From Anaerolineales bacterium (lineage in GTDB: Bacteria; Chloroflexota; Anaerolineae; Anaerolineales; Villigracilaceae), in NCBI GenBank assembly GCA_014379595.1, contig JACMLM010000033.1, positions 1-64,000 of the forward strand: a stretch of DNA of 64,000 nucleotides. Direction: 5' to 3'. Below the pieces are notes generated by a model. The model did no database searches. It had not been told where the DNA came from and saw only the letters and a program-made list of their open reading frames with translations. How positions within the stretch are numbered: the stretch's first letter is position 1; every line of letters starts with the position of its first letter. Shown one piece after another: positions 1 to 8,935 of this stretch. Both the position numbers and the translations under genes were made by a program.

Positions 1-543
1 AACAATGAAGTGCCATCCCGCTTGATCAAAACTGTAGTAACGATTTTTAAGTCCAAGCCTCTCGAGCGCCATCTCTTTACCATATAGCGGATCTTTTTTA
101 ATTGACGCATCAGCGACTCCCCAACCCCATACATCGTGATTCCCAATGGCATGAATTACAGGCAGGCTATTCTCATTCTTCATAATACTGTTATAAGTCA
201 GCCATTGCCCCACAGCTTTTGATTTACTTGTTTCAAGCGCATCCATGATCGAATCGCCAGTGTTCAAGATGAAATCGGGATGATCTGCCTGAGACTGGGC
301 ATGATGCAAAGCACGAGTCATTCCAGCAGATGAAACTCCTTGAGGCTCAACATGAAAATCTGTCATGTGGGCGATTCGCAATACCCTATTTTTCTGCTTT
401 ATTGGAAGTGGAACTACTGTTGGTTGAGTTGTTGGAGTAGAAATATCCACAGTTTGAGCGGGTGCACACGCACTGACCGCGCCTAGTGCGGTTAACCCAG
501 CAAGTTTCAGAAAATCTCGGCGATCAAGTATTTTATTAGTCAT
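1..543 (-). CDS. Calcineurin-like metallophosphoesterase, Tat-exported lipoprotein (3' part cut by window edge)
   Basis: The reading frame opens at an ATG on the minus strand and is still open at base 1, so the C-terminal part is missing. The first 30 residues hold a twin-arginine motif (RRDFLKL) followed by a hydrophobic stretch and a lipobox-like VSAC. This suggests Tat export with lipid anchoring outside the membrane. The mature part shows the metal-binding blocks of calcineurin-like phosphoesterases: TDFH (D-x-H), GDSIMD (GD-x3-D) and GNHD. It probably hydrolyses a phosphomonoester or phosphodiester in the envelope; the substrate is not visible. It follows the unknown gene at 582-1313 with a 38-base gap, probably in the same transcript as the hutH-like gene. 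Confidence 0.85.
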   Translation of the reverse strand, partial: MTNKILDRRDFLKLAGLTALGAVSACAPAQTVDISTPTTQPTVVPLPIKQKNRVLRIAHMTDFHVEPQGVSSAGMTRALHHAQSQADHPDFILNTGDSIMDALETSKSKAVGQWLTYNSIMKNENSLPVIHAIGNHDVWGWGVADASIKKDPLYGKEMALERLGLKNRYYSFDQAGWHFIV

Positions 544-581
544 CGCTTATCGATCCCTTCTTATTCGTTTTAGCATACTAG

Positions 582-1313
582 CTATTTCACTTCACTAGTT
601 GTTTCCTCGTGAAGCTTCAACTCATCAAACATTTTATTTTTCAATTCATCAAAATGTTGTGTGGGTATTTGACCCAGCCCTTCATCGAAATTCGATTTCA
701 ACTGACCAACCAGGCTATCAAGTTTAGCTTTATTCGCTTCAAAGAAGCCACCCATATTTTTCTCGAAAGCGGGGTCGCTCTTTCTCTTGAAGCCGCGCTT
801 TCGCAAATCTTTTATATAATCTGTGACAATGCCTGTCAGCCATTTTACGATGGACACTACAACGCCCCAGCTAGACTGAAATGTGCCTTTCATCACGCGG
901 CGCATCAACTTCTTATTGAGTCCCTTTTTAGCGTTTTGAAGAGCGACAGCATAGTGATTCGTTTTAGCGGAGTCAAATTTTTCGTGTGCAAACAATTCAT
1001 TGACGAGATAGCCTGAATAATAAGCGTCTGTTGCCATATCCAGCGCCTTGCCCCACTCTAAAAAGAAGATAAGTTCCTGAGCGATTTGCTTGAATATACG
1101 CTTGACGACAAGCAAACATCCATTCGAGAGAATAAACTTGTATTGATAGGATAATGTTGTCAATTGCTCATCACTTAAAGTCCTTTGATGTTTTTTTGCT
1201 AATTCGGAGATCATTCGTTTCCATAGATATGCAGCAAGTTTTTCGTCTAAAAATGGAATAGGCGCAAACAATGAAGCACCGATCAATAACGAGTGATACA
1301 TGATAATAAACAT
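582..1313 (-). CDS. Unknown protein, 243 aa
   Basis: I do not recognise a family. The start codon overlaps the stop of the ammonia-lyase gene by one base (TGATG), which points to translational coupling. The N-terminus is hydrophobic (about residues 1-22) and could be a membrane or signal segment. The middle (residues 50-95 and 140-165) has amphipathic to hydrophobic helical stretches, and the last 80 residues are charged and helical with many Lys, Glu and Asp. No Cys clusters or catalytic motifs stand out. A second in-frame ATG at codon 5 is possible as start. Codon use and the operon position argue for a real gene even though the function is unknown. Confidence 0.7.
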   Translation of the reverse strand: MFIIMYHSLLIGASLFAPIPFLDEKLAAYLWKRMISELAKKHQRTLSDEQLTTLSYQYKFILSNGCLLVVKRIFKQIAQELIFFLEWGKALDMATDAYYSGYLVNELFAHEKFDSAKTNHYAVALQNAKKGLNKKLMRRVMKGTFQSSWGVVVSIVKWLTGIVTDYIKDLRKRGFKRKSDPAFEKNMGGFFEANKAKLDSLVGQLKSNFDEGLGQIPTQHFDELKNKMFDELKLHEETTSEVK

Positions 1314-2836
1314 CAGCCCAATCCTCCCACAACCTTTTCCACTTCAATCAAAATCTCCCCAGACTTTACTAATGCTTTCATCCGGTTATGATCGTTATAA
1401 AGCGGACGATCCACTTCGAGATGATCTACATGCTTGCGAATTGTATCGCGGGCTTTTTGTGTCCCTCTACCAAATGTGAACTTGCGGAAATCCATAGCTT
1501 GTGCGGCAGCCATGAATTCGATTCCCAACACACCATAGGCATTATCTAAAATTTGTCCGTTCTTCAAAGCAGTATTCATTCCCATCGAAACAAAATCTTC
1601 CTGATCCGCCGCAGCTGGAATGGATTGAATACTTGCAGGCGCGGATAAAATTCTTTGTTCTACGATCAAATGATCGGCGGTGTATTGGCTGAGCATTAAT
1701 CCAGAGTAGAACCCAGGCTCATGGGCGAGGAAATCAGGCAGCCCCTGAGAAAGAGCTGGGTTTGTTAATCGATTGAGTCTACGTTCAGATAAAACAGAAA
1801 TCATCGTGATGGCAATGCCCGCCATATCCATCGGCAATGAAACAGGCGAGCCTTGAAAGTTCGCGCCTGTTAGAGTTAAATTATCTTCGGGGATGAAGAT
1901 CGGGTTATCGCCCACGCCGTTCAATTCAATTTCAACTTGTGACCTTGCATACGCAATCGCATCACGTGCCGCACCAACCACTTGCGGCGTGGAACGCATC
2001 GAGTACGCATCCTGCACCTTCGTTTTCATCTTGCCCGTTGTCAAATCCGAACCTTCCACCATCTTCGCGATATTCTGCGCCGATGTGATCGCGCCTTTGA
2101 ATCCGCGCAGTTCATGCAGCTTGGTGTTATATGGTTTCATATTTCCAAGCAGCGCCTCAATCGACATCGCCGCAGCGATCTCTGCCTGCTTGATAAATCT
2201 TTCCATATCATAAATATGCAATGCAGACATGGCAGTTAATAAATTGGATCCATTAATCGCAGCCAGACCATCTCTCGCCTGCAAACCTGGGACTTCGATC
2301 CCAGCCTGCCGCATCGCTTCTTGACCTGTGAGTCGTTCGCCGTTTAAAAACGCTTCGCCTTCGCCCATCAGCAGCAGCGCGGCTTGTGCCATTGGAGCAA
2401 GGTCACCGCTTGCGCCCACTGACCCTTTCTGACAAACAACTGGTGTGACGCCTTTGTTCAGCATCTCCACCAGTGTTAACGTGATCTCGGGTCTGCAGCC
2501 TGAATTCCCATGTGCATGGACATTGATGCGCCCTGCCAGTGCCGCACGGACATGTTCTATCGGTGCAGGCTCACCAATTCCAGCGGCATGGTTATATATT
2601 AAATACTTTTGAAATTCTTTGACCTGATCATCATTCAATATTTTTTCTGAGAATTCCCCAATGCCCGTGTTCGTGCCATACATAATTTCTTTATTAGCTA
2701 ATTTCTCTTCCAGCATTGCACGGCAAATTTTTATACGATCCAATGCTTCGGGAGCAAGTTCTATTTTTTCATTGAAGCGCGCAATCGCAACAAGTTTTTC
2801 AACTGTAAGAGATGAACCGTCGAGGGTGATGGTCAT
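1313..2836 (-). CDS. hutH: Histidine ammonia-lyase (MIO family)
   Basis: Deaminates L-histidine to urocanate using an MIO group formed from an internal Ala-Ser-Gly. With the ATG at 2836 as start (AAGGAG 7 nt upstream; an in-frame TTG at 2842 lies almost on the ribosome site), the triad falls at residues 142-144. Known HAL active-site positions then line up with the Pseudomonas enzyme: Tyr53, His83, Ser143, the Q-x2-Y-x2-R block, a conserved NFQG Phe and the Glu of QEDFVSMG. In most HALs that last block reads QEDHVSM, so Phe replaces His here. There are no hutU, hutI or hutG genes nearby, so the rest of histidine degradation is elsewhere or absent. A related aromatic ammonia-lyase activity is less likely, because the Glu is typical of HAL. 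Confidence 0.88.
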   Translation of the reverse strand: MTITLDGSSLTVEKLVAIARFNEKIELAPEALDRIKICRAMLEEKLANKEIMYGTNTGIGEFSEKILNDDQVKEFQKYLIYNHAAGIGEPAPIEHVRAALAGRINVHAHGNSGCRPEITLTLVEMLNKGVTPVVCQKGSVGASGDLAPMAQAALLLMGEGEAFLNGERLTGQEAMRQAGIEVPGLQARDGLAAINGSNLLTAMSALHIYDMERFIKQAEIAAAMSIEALLGNMKPYNTKLHELRGFKGAITSAQNIAKMVEGSDLTTGKMKTKVQDAYSMRSTPQVVGAARDAIAYARSQVEIELNGVGDNPIFIPEDNLTLTGANFQGSPVSLPMDMAGIAITMISVLSERRLNRLTNPALSQGLPDFLAHEPGFYSGLMLSQYTADHLIVEQRILSAPASIQSIPAAADQEDFVSMGMNTALKNGQILDNAYGVLGIEFMAAAQAMDFRKFTFGRGTQKARDTIRKHVDHLEVDRPLYNDHNRMKALVKSGEILIEVEKVVGGLG

Positions 2837-2956
2837 GAGCAAACTCCTTAAAAAAGAATAGGAATATTGTAATCCTGTAAGAGCAGAATTGTGTTATGTT
2901 TTATAGCTAGGTAAGCCAAGTTCGCCGATTTATTTAACAGATTTAAGGAACAAAAT

Positions 2957-5155
2957 ATGAATCTCATTAATCATCCACTGCCTATTGATAATTCAATCTC
3001 TTCTTTCAAATCCTTTTCAAGAGGCGCAAGCCTTTTTGTTATCGGAGTTGGCTGTCTTGTACTCTTTGGTTGGGCGCTGGATATCTCTGTACTGAAAAGC
3101 ATCCTGCCTGGTCTGGCAAGCATGAAGAGCAACACCGCATTTTTATTCATACTCTGCGGTATATCCTTGTGGATGCAGGTAAGAGGGCAAACTCTGCGGA
3201 TTGCGCAAGCCTGCGCATTTATTGTGACCCTTGCTGGATTCCTGACACTTGGAGAATATCTATTCAATAAAGATTTTGGCATTGATCAATTATTATTTCA
3301 GGATAACAATATAGGCGCGCTACATCCTGGGCGTATGTCACCTGCTACAGCGTTAGCTTTTGTTCTCATTGGGTACGCCTTGATATTCCGGGATAATCAT
3401 TCGGGAAATCGGTTCAATGAATCTTTAGTAATTGCAGTATTTGCGATTTGCGGTTTGGCTTTGCTTGGCTATCTCTATGGAGTTTCCTCGCTTTATCAAA
3501 TCGGTGCGTATTCATCCATGGCATTGCATACATCCATAACCATGCTTCTGCTTTCAATCGGCATCTTTTTTGCGAGGCCAGAACAGGGCCTGATGCAAAC
3601 CATTCTGGCAGACACAGTGGGCGGACTTATCTTACGAAGGTTTTTACCCGTAATTATCGTCGGGCCCATCCTGCTGGGATGGGTAAGATTATTGGGCCAG
3701 CGCGCAGGATTGTATGATACGGCCTTTGGTCTTGTTTTAATGGTGGTATCTATTATCACAACACTGACTGTTTTTATCTGGTTCAACGCGAGGCAACTGA
3801 CGAATATTGATATCAAACGCAGGCAATTGGATGCAACCTTGCTTGAGCGTGAAATGAAGCTCTCGAAGCTTTTCGAAATATTGCCAGTAGGCATCTCCAT
3901 TCTCGATGCAGAGCGCAATGTAACTTATACAAACCCTGCCCTGAAAAAGATACTGGATATTTCTGAGGAAGGACTGCTTAAAGGCATATATAGAAATCGT
4001 AAGTATTTAAGAGCCGATGAGACTTTAATGCCGGTTGATGAACTGGCCAGTATGCGGGCATTCAAGGAAAATAGGGAGATCGATGGAGTGGAAACCGGGG
4101 TGGTAAAAGAAAACGAAAGTATCGTCTGGACAGAGGTGAGCGCGGTGCCTGTGGATTTTCCAGATTGGAAGATTGTAGTGGTCACATCAGATATTACCGA
4201 ACGCAAGCAGGCGGAGGAAGATTTGCGTGCGAATGAGCAGCGTCTGCATCTCGCCGCTGCCGCAGGGGAGGTTGGCATTTGGGATTGGGACATTGTAAAA
4301 GATGAGCTGATTTGGGATGAGAGTATGTATTCCCTCTACAGTATTGACGAAAAGGATTTTAGCGGCGCATATGACGCGTGGATCAGCACCTTGCATCCCG
4401 ATGACCGCCAGTTTACGGATGGGGAGATCCAGGCTGCGCTGCACGGCGAACGGGAATATGCTCCCGAATTCCGCATCCTTCGCCCGGATGGCATTGTGCG
4501 GGTAATCAAGGCCACCTCCCAAACCATCCGCGACCAGGATGGCAAAGCCCTGCGTATGATCGGCACGAATATTGATATCACTGAGCGCAAACAGGCGGAG
4601 GAAGAAATCATCAAACTCAATACCAACTTGGAAATGAAGGTTGCCGAGCGGACAGACGAGCTGGCAGCGGCAAATAAGAAATTACACGAACTATCAATTG
4701 TGGATGAATTGACTGGCTTATACAACCGTCGCGGTTTCCTCTTACACGCTGAGCAACAATTGTTGCTGGCTCGACGCGCCAAATATAACCTGCTGGTCTT
4801 TTATGCCGACCTTGATGGCTTGAAACAAATTAATGATCGCTTTGGTCATAGTGCCGGCGATGAAGCCATTATCATCGCTGGCCGTGCCTTGTATGAAACA
4901 TTCCGCACTTCTGATATTAAAGCCCGTCTCGGCGGCGATGAATTTATCGTGCTAGCTATAGAAGCCGAAGAGCAGGATGCACAAATGCTGGTTGCCCGCT
5001 TGCACGAACAACTTGCAGAGAATAATCAATCCATGAGTATTGGCGTGGTTACCCTAAATGCACAAAATGAGATAACCCTGGATGAGCTCATTGCCCGCGC
5101 GGATGAGGCCATGTATGCTGAGAAGCGCACCAAGCCAAGCCGCCGTGAAAGGTAA
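2957..5155 (+). CDS. Membrane diguanylate cyclase with two PAS domains (TM-PAS-PAS-GGDEF)
   Basis: Makes cyclic di-GMP from two GTP. The first 280 residues contain about eight hydrophobic segments, a MASE-like integral sensor region. Two PAS domains follow (about 295-420 and 425-545), each ending in the linker typical of PAS/PAC repeats (DITERKQAEE). A short coiled coil leads into the GGDEF domain, which begins with DELTGLYNRRGF near residue 583. The active-site GGDEF is intact at residues 659-663, and an RTSD inhibitory site lies five residues before it, so product feedback is expected. No EAL or HD-GYP domain is present. The start ATG has AAGGA upstream. It is transcribed away from hutH and is followed by a terminator at 5190. 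Confidence 0.92.
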   Translation: MNLINHPLPIDNSISSFKSFSRGASLFVIGVGCLVLFGWALDISVLKSILPGLASMKSNTAFLFILCGISLWMQVRGQTLRIAQACAFIVTLAGFLTLGEYLFNKDFGIDQLLFQDNNIGALHPGRMSPATALAFVLIGYALIFRDNHSGNRFNESLVIAVFAICGLALLGYLYGVSSLYQIGAYSSMALHTSITMLLLSIGIFFARPEQGLMQTILADTVGGLILRRFLPVIIVGPILLGWVRLLGQRAGLYDTAFGLVLMVVSIITTLTVFIWFNARQLTNIDIKRRQLDATLLEREMKLSKLFEILPVGISILDAERNVTYTNPALKKILDISEEGLLKGIYRNRKYLRADETLMPVDELASMRAFKENREIDGVETGVVKENESIVWTEVSAVPVDFPDWKIVVVTSDITERKQAEEDLRANEQRLHLAAAAGEVGIWDWDIVKDELIWDESMYSLYSIDEKDFSGAYDAWISTLHPDDRQFTDGEIQAALHGEREYAPEFRILRPDGIVRVIKATSQTIRDQDGKALRMIGTNIDITERKQAEEEIIKLNTNLEMKVAERTDELAAANKKLHELSIVDELTGLYNRRGFLLHAEQQLLLARRAKYNLLVFYADLDGLKQINDRFGHSAGDEAIIIAGRALYETFRTSDIKARLGGDEFIVLAIEAEEQDAQMLVARLHEQLAENNQSMSIGVVTLNAQNEITLDELIARADEAMYAEKRTKPSRRER

Positions 5156-5189
5156 CACTCTCAGAAAACTTTCCAAACCCAAAACCATA

Positions 5190-5216
5190 GCGGAGATCAA
5201 TTGGTCTCCGCTTTTG
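5190..5216 (+). terminator. Rho-independent terminator after the diguanylate cyclase gene
   Basis: The stem GCGGAGA pairs with TCTCCGC around an 8-base loop and is followed by TTTTGATTT. It also covers the TTG that could be read as an upstream start for the next gene, which argues against that start. Confidence 0.75.
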
Positions 5217-5245
5217 ATTTCAAAGATTACATTACAATTCCCATT

Positions 5246-5857
5246 ATGGCCGATCCACATTATAGAAAACTCACCCTCTCCGATCTCAAATCAATGACGC
5301 AGGTCCTCGCACAATCGTTTGAAGATGACCCATTGGTCTCGTTCATTCTGCCAAATAAAAAAACACGTATAAAAACGGTTGCTAAATTCTTCCGTGCCAT
5401 GGGCAGGCTTAACATTCAGAACAACATGGCATTCGGCATTTCTGATCCGCTGGAGGGCGTGGCGGTATGGAACTTTCCCGATAAAAGCCTATCTGTCAAA
5501 CCAAAAGATTTTTTGACTTTTATTCCTCTGATTCTTTCATCGTATCCATATAAAGCACAGAAGGCACGTCCAATTTTCCGTCAGATTGAAGCCAATCATA
5601 AAAAATATGCGGATGAGCCACATTTTTACTTGGATAATCTTGGAGTGCTCGCATCTTCACGGGGCAAAGGGCTTTCATCCAAGCTGATTCGTCCCTTTCT
5701 CGAAATGGCTGATTCGCAAAAAGTCATCGCTTATACAGATACGGTGACGAAAGAAAATGTTCCGCTGTATGAACACTTTGGGTTTAAATGTATGGAAGAG
5801 AATCATGTCAGCAGGACAGGCATTACTGTTTATGCGTTACGCAGGTCTGCGAGATAA
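5246..5857 (+). CDS. GNAT-family N-acetyltransferase
   Basis: Transfers an acetyl group from acetyl-CoA to an amine; the acceptor is unknown. The acetyl-CoA binding motif A is clear in the C-terminal half (LGVLASSRGKGLSSKLI, with the R-G-K-G pyrophosphate loop), followed by a motif B-like YEHFGF. The frame extends upstream to a TTG at 5201, but that codon sits inside the terminator hairpin, so I use the ATG at 5246 (203 aa). There is no Shine-Dalgarno sequence. A TACAAT box ends 7 nt before the ATG, which fits a leaderless message. It stands alone between the cyclase terminator and the methyltransferase operon. Confidence 0.82.
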   Translation: MADPHYRKLTLSDLKSMTQVLAQSFEDDPLVSFILPNKKTRIKTVAKFFRAMGRLNIQNNMAFGISDPLEGVAVWNFPDKSLSVKPKDFLTFIPLILSSYPYKAQKARPIFRQIEANHKKYADEPHFYLDNLGVLASSRGKGLSSKLIRPFLEMADSQKVIAYTDTVTKENVPLYEHFGFKCMEENHVSRTGITVYALRRSAR

Positions 5858-5871
5858 CAAAGACTTTCGAG

Positions 5872-5877
5872 TAAAAT
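5872..5877 (+). promoter_or_regulatory. -10 box 6 nt before a start codon (leaderless candidate)
   Basis: TAAAAT lies exactly 6 nt before the ATG at 5884, and no ribosome binding site is present. The same spacing recurs at 22554, 30632 and 43088. No convincing -35 box is visible. Confidence 0.5.
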
Positions 5878-5883
5878 CCCCTT

Positions 5884-6786
5884 ATGAACAAAGAAAAAAT
5901 AGATGAGCTAAAGAAGCATCCATCACAAGGAACTCGCTTTACTTACAAACTTAAGAATGCAAATGTTTATGTCTCTGATGAAGGATTTCACTTCATAGAT
6001 TACCTAGACCCTGTAGAAGAGATACCTCACAATATAGATGCTTCACAATTAACCAACGAAGAGTCTGCTTATATTGAAACGCAGTTACAGGCGAATTTAC
6101 AAAAGTTCAGAAATCAAGCAGATATTGTCAAAAAACATCTTCAACTCAATAAAGCTAAAGTGCTGGATATTGGCTGCGGAGGCGGCTTGTTCCTATCTCT
6201 TCTAAAACAAGATGGAGCAGAAGTTGTTGGCATTGAATTAAGTGACAGCCGCGCACAATACGCAAAAATTAAGCATAACCTTGAAATCCATAAATATGCA
6301 ATTGAAGATGACTTCTGGCAAAAAGAATATGTCAATTCTTTTGATGCAATCACCCTTTGGGATGTAATCGAGCATGTCAATTATCCGTTTCAGGTTTTGC
6401 AGTCTACTGCGAATGTATTGAAGCAAGGCGGACTCCTCTTTATCGACACGCCATGCCGTGATAGTTTCTATCATCAGTTCGGCGAGTTCACCTATCGACT
6501 CACCAAAGGTAAATATCCCACTTTCTTGAACGCAATGTATTCATCGCATTTGTTCGGTCATAAACAGATATTCTCCACTAATGAAATGAAGCAACTTTTC
6601 GAGTCAGCGGGATTTGAAATCATTGACTTAAATAAATTCCACGAACTATCCTTCCCATACAGTTTCTATTTGAAGAAATTATTCAGATCAGAAGTGCTCG
6701 TCAGTTTATTATTGCCAGCTGTTAAAATATTCTTTAAGATATTCAAAATCCAAAATAAAATGTTAGTGATCGGGAGAAAAAAATGA
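5884..6786 (+). CDS. Class I SAM-dependent methyltransferase
   Basis: Methylates an unknown substrate with S-adenosylmethionine. The Rossmann motif I is at residues 95-101 (DIGCGGG), an acidic residue for the ribose follows at the end of strand 2 (GIEL, residues 116-119), and DAITLWDVIEHV around 145-156 matches motif II/post-II of UbiG-like enzymes. The first 90 residues, including a small Tyr/Asp-rich region, are not part of the core fold and resemble leaders of methyltransferases that act on sugars or lipid-linked glycans. The gene overlaps the PIG-L gene by four bases (ATGA) and opens a four-gene unit ending with an MBOAT and its SGNH partner, so a role in modifying an envelope glycan is likely by context. 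Confidence 0.85.
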   Translation: MNKEKIDELKKHPSQGTRFTYKLKNANVYVSDEGFHFIDYLDPVEEIPHNIDASQLTNEESAYIETQLQANLQKFRNQADIVKKHLQLNKAKVLDIGCGGGLFLSLLKQDGAEVVGIELSDSRAQYAKIKHNLEIHKYAIEDDFWQKEYVNSFDAITLWDVIEHVNYPFQVLQSTANVLKQGGLLFIDTPCRDSFYHQFGEFTYRLTKGKYPTFLNAMYSSHLFGHKQIFSTNEMKQLFESAGFEIIDLNKFHELSFPYSFYLKKLFRSEVLVSLLLPAVKIFFKIFKIQNKMLVIGRKK

Positions 6787-7520
6787 GCGATGAATATATT
6801 CCCCAGCGTGCAATGTCCATCCAAGCTCACCCAGATGATCAGGATTTTTCTGTGGCAGGTACGCTTGCAAAATGGGCAAAAGCTGGATGTGAAATCACAT
6901 CCGTGCTTATTACCAGCGGAGACTCTGGCTCAAATGACATAACCAGAGGCACAGCGTATAAAGCTGAGCTTGCGGCTCTACGTGAGGGTGAACAACTGGC
7001 AGCCAACGAAGTGCTTGGCATCAAGCATACAGTTTTTTTACATTACCCAGATGGCGAACTGGAACCGTCGCTTCCTTTACGAAAAGATCTAACGCGTGTC
7101 ATCCGTCAATATAAACCTGACGTGGTTTTTGCGGGTAACCCTGAAGCGTGGTTTTATGGCAATGAATATGTTAATCATCCCGATCATCGCGCGGCAGCAC
7201 AAGCTGCATGTGAAGCGGTCTTCCCGTCAGCTGGGACCAGGCTCATTTTTACCGACCTGCTTGAAGCGGGGTATGAACCGCACAATGTTGAACGGTTATA
7301 TATCCACGGGTCGGAAAAAAATGATACGTGGATCGACATCAGTGAAACCATCGATATAAAGATCGAAGCGCTGAAAAAACATGTAAGTCAAATGGATACG
7401 CATGAAGTGGATAAATGGATGCGCGATTGGGCGAAGGATGAAGGCAAGGAAAAAGGAATCGATTTTGCTGAAGCCTATAAAGTGATGATCCTGCAAAAAA
7501 AGGAAGAGCCAGAGAAATAA
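6783..7520 (+). CDS. PIG-L/LmbE family N-acetylglucosaminyl deacetylase-like protein
   Basis: Members are zinc enzymes that remove N-acetyl groups from GlcNAc-type sugars on lipids, glycosides or antibiotics. The metal-binding motif AHPDDQD is at residues 15-21, and the second motif, HPDHRA, starts at residue 132. Length (245 aa) is normal. There is no signal peptide, so it should act in the cytoplasm. It is translationally coupled to the methyltransferase and is followed after two bases by the MBOAT gene. The set methylation, deacetylation and O-acylation fits decoration of one glycan. A mycothiol- or bacillithiol-type role is also possible for this family but has no support in the neighbourhood. 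Confidence 0.88.
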   Translation: MSDEYIPQRAMSIQAHPDDQDFSVAGTLAKWAKAGCEITSVLITSGDSGSNDITRGTAYKAELAALREGEQLAANEVLGIKHTVFLHYPDGELEPSLPLRKDLTRVIRQYKPDVVFAGNPEAWFYGNEYVNHPDHRAAAQAACEAVFPSAGTRLIFTDLLEAGYEPHNVERLYIHGSEKNDTWIDISETIDIKIEALKKHVSQMDTHEVDKWMRDWAKDEGKEKGIDFAEAYKVMILQKKEEPEK

Positions 7521-7522
7521 GC

Positions 7523-8926
7523 ATGGCTTTTACGAGTTATGTTTTTCTCCTTTTCTACCTGACCGTTTTTGTTTTGTATTGGGTGGTTCGGGAACGCCGC
7601 TGGCAAAATGTTATCTTGCTGGCGGCGAGTTATATTTTTTATGGCTGGCTGCAACCCTGGCTTGTAGTATTGCTTGGGGTATCCACCCTCGCTGATTTTT
7701 TCCTTGCACGCGGCATGAACGCTTATCCCAACCGCAAACTTCTTTTTATATGGATAAGTTTGTTCGTTAATCTGGGAGTGTTGGCATTCTTTAAATACTT
7801 CGGGTTTTTTAGAGAAGGTGCTATTGCGGCTTTGCAAAGTGCAGGTATTCAAGCTGACTTATTTCTTCTTTCGATCCTATTGCCCGCAGGGCTTTCTTTT
7901 TTTACTTTGAAAAAGCTAGGCTATATGATCGATGTCTATCGCGGCACACTCAAGCATTCACACTCACTAATTGACTTTGCATTATATGTATCATTCTTTC
8001 CACAGATCATAGCGGGCCCGATTGAGCGGCCGCAAAAGCTATTGCCGCAACTTGAAGCGCCGCGTATTTGGCAAATGGATTATTTTTACAGGGCATGGCC
8101 TTTGCTGGTGATGGGTCTTTTCAAAAAGATCGTGATCGCCAATAGCATTAAAGTGATCGTAGATCGTGTTTTTGGATTAAACGACCCAACAGGTTTTTTA
8201 CTCATCAGCGGCGCACTTGGTTTTACCTTACAGATCCTCGCAGATTTTTCTGCGTATACCGATCTCGCGCGCGGAGTTGCTTTGCTGCTGGGTTTTGAAA
8301 CTTCAGAAAATTTCAATCGTCCATATACATCTCTTACACCAACCGATTTTTGGAATCGCTGGCATATTACTCTTTCCACCTGGTTAAGGGATTATGTTTT
8401 TTTCCCTGTGCGCCGCGCGCTTCTACAAAGCCGATTTAGATTCAATGAAAGCATCGCCATGTCCATCCCACCGATTGTGACGATGTTTATTAGCGGCCTC
8501 TGGCATGGCGCAGGTTGGACGTATGTGATTTGGGGTTTATATTACGGTGTGTTAATTGCCGCTTATCAACTGATCGGCATTCGAGGCGAATGGAAACCAA
8601 GCTCCAAAATAAAAATCTTTTTTGCATGGTTCATCATGTTTATGTTTATTGTCTTTGGTTGGGCCATCTTCCGCGCACCTTCTATCAACTGGGTTGGCAA
8701 CGCGCTCTTTCACTCTCCATTTGTACGCGCACAAAATGACCTGGTGCTTGGCTTGATCGCGCTCACCATGGCATTGGTTTATTCACTGCCTTTGATCATT
8801 AAAATGTTACTGGATCAATATTCAAAGGAAAGCTGGCTGCAAGGTGCTTATTACGCGATTGCCGTTTCACTCATATTAATTTATATCAATTCATCATCAT
8901 CGGATTTTATTTACGTTCAATTCTGA
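7523..8926 (+). CDS. MBOAT O-acyltransferase with a C-terminal tyrosine acyl-shuttle hexapeptide
   Basis: An AlgI/DltB-type polytopic membrane protein that passes an acyl group across the membrane. Family marks are FPQIIAGPIERP, DFWNRWHITLSTWLRDYVF, and the conserved active-site His (residue 328) in SGLWHGAGWTYVIWG. The length of 467 residues is typical. The last six residues are FIYVQF, with Tyr464, right after the final membrane helix. This matches the F-x-Y-x-x-F shuttle motif known from DltX and from MBOATs that carry it fused. Positive charges before the last helix put the tail outside the cell. The SGNH partner follows 9 bases later. No carrier protein or ligase is in this unit, so the donor may be acyl-CoA. 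Confidence 0.92.
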   Translation: MAFTSYVFLLFYLTVFVLYWVVRERRWQNVILLAASYIFYGWLQPWLVVLLGVSTLADFFLARGMNAYPNRKLLFIWISLFVNLGVLAFFKYFGFFREGAIAALQSAGIQADLFLLSILLPAGLSFFTLKKLGYMIDVYRGTLKHSHSLIDFALYVSFFPQIIAGPIERPQKLLPQLEAPRIWQMDYFYRAWPLLVMGLFKKIVIANSIKVIVDRVFGLNDPTGFLLISGALGFTLQILADFSAYTDLARGVALLLGFETSENFNRPYTSLTPTDFWNRWHITLSTWLRDYVFFPVRRALLQSRFRFNESIAMSIPPIVTMFISGLWHGAGWTYVIWGLYYGVLIAAYQLIGIRGEWKPSSKIKIFFAWFIMFMFIVFGWAIFRAPSINWVGNALFHSPFVRAQNDLVLGLIALTMALVYSLPLIIKMLLDQYSKESWLQGAYYAIAVSLILIYINSSSSDFIYVQF

Positions 8927-8935
8927 AAATAAAAT

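Noticed and set aside
5201-5245. Upstream TTG start for the GNAT gene
   Set aside because: The TTG lies within the terminator hairpin of the preceding gene.
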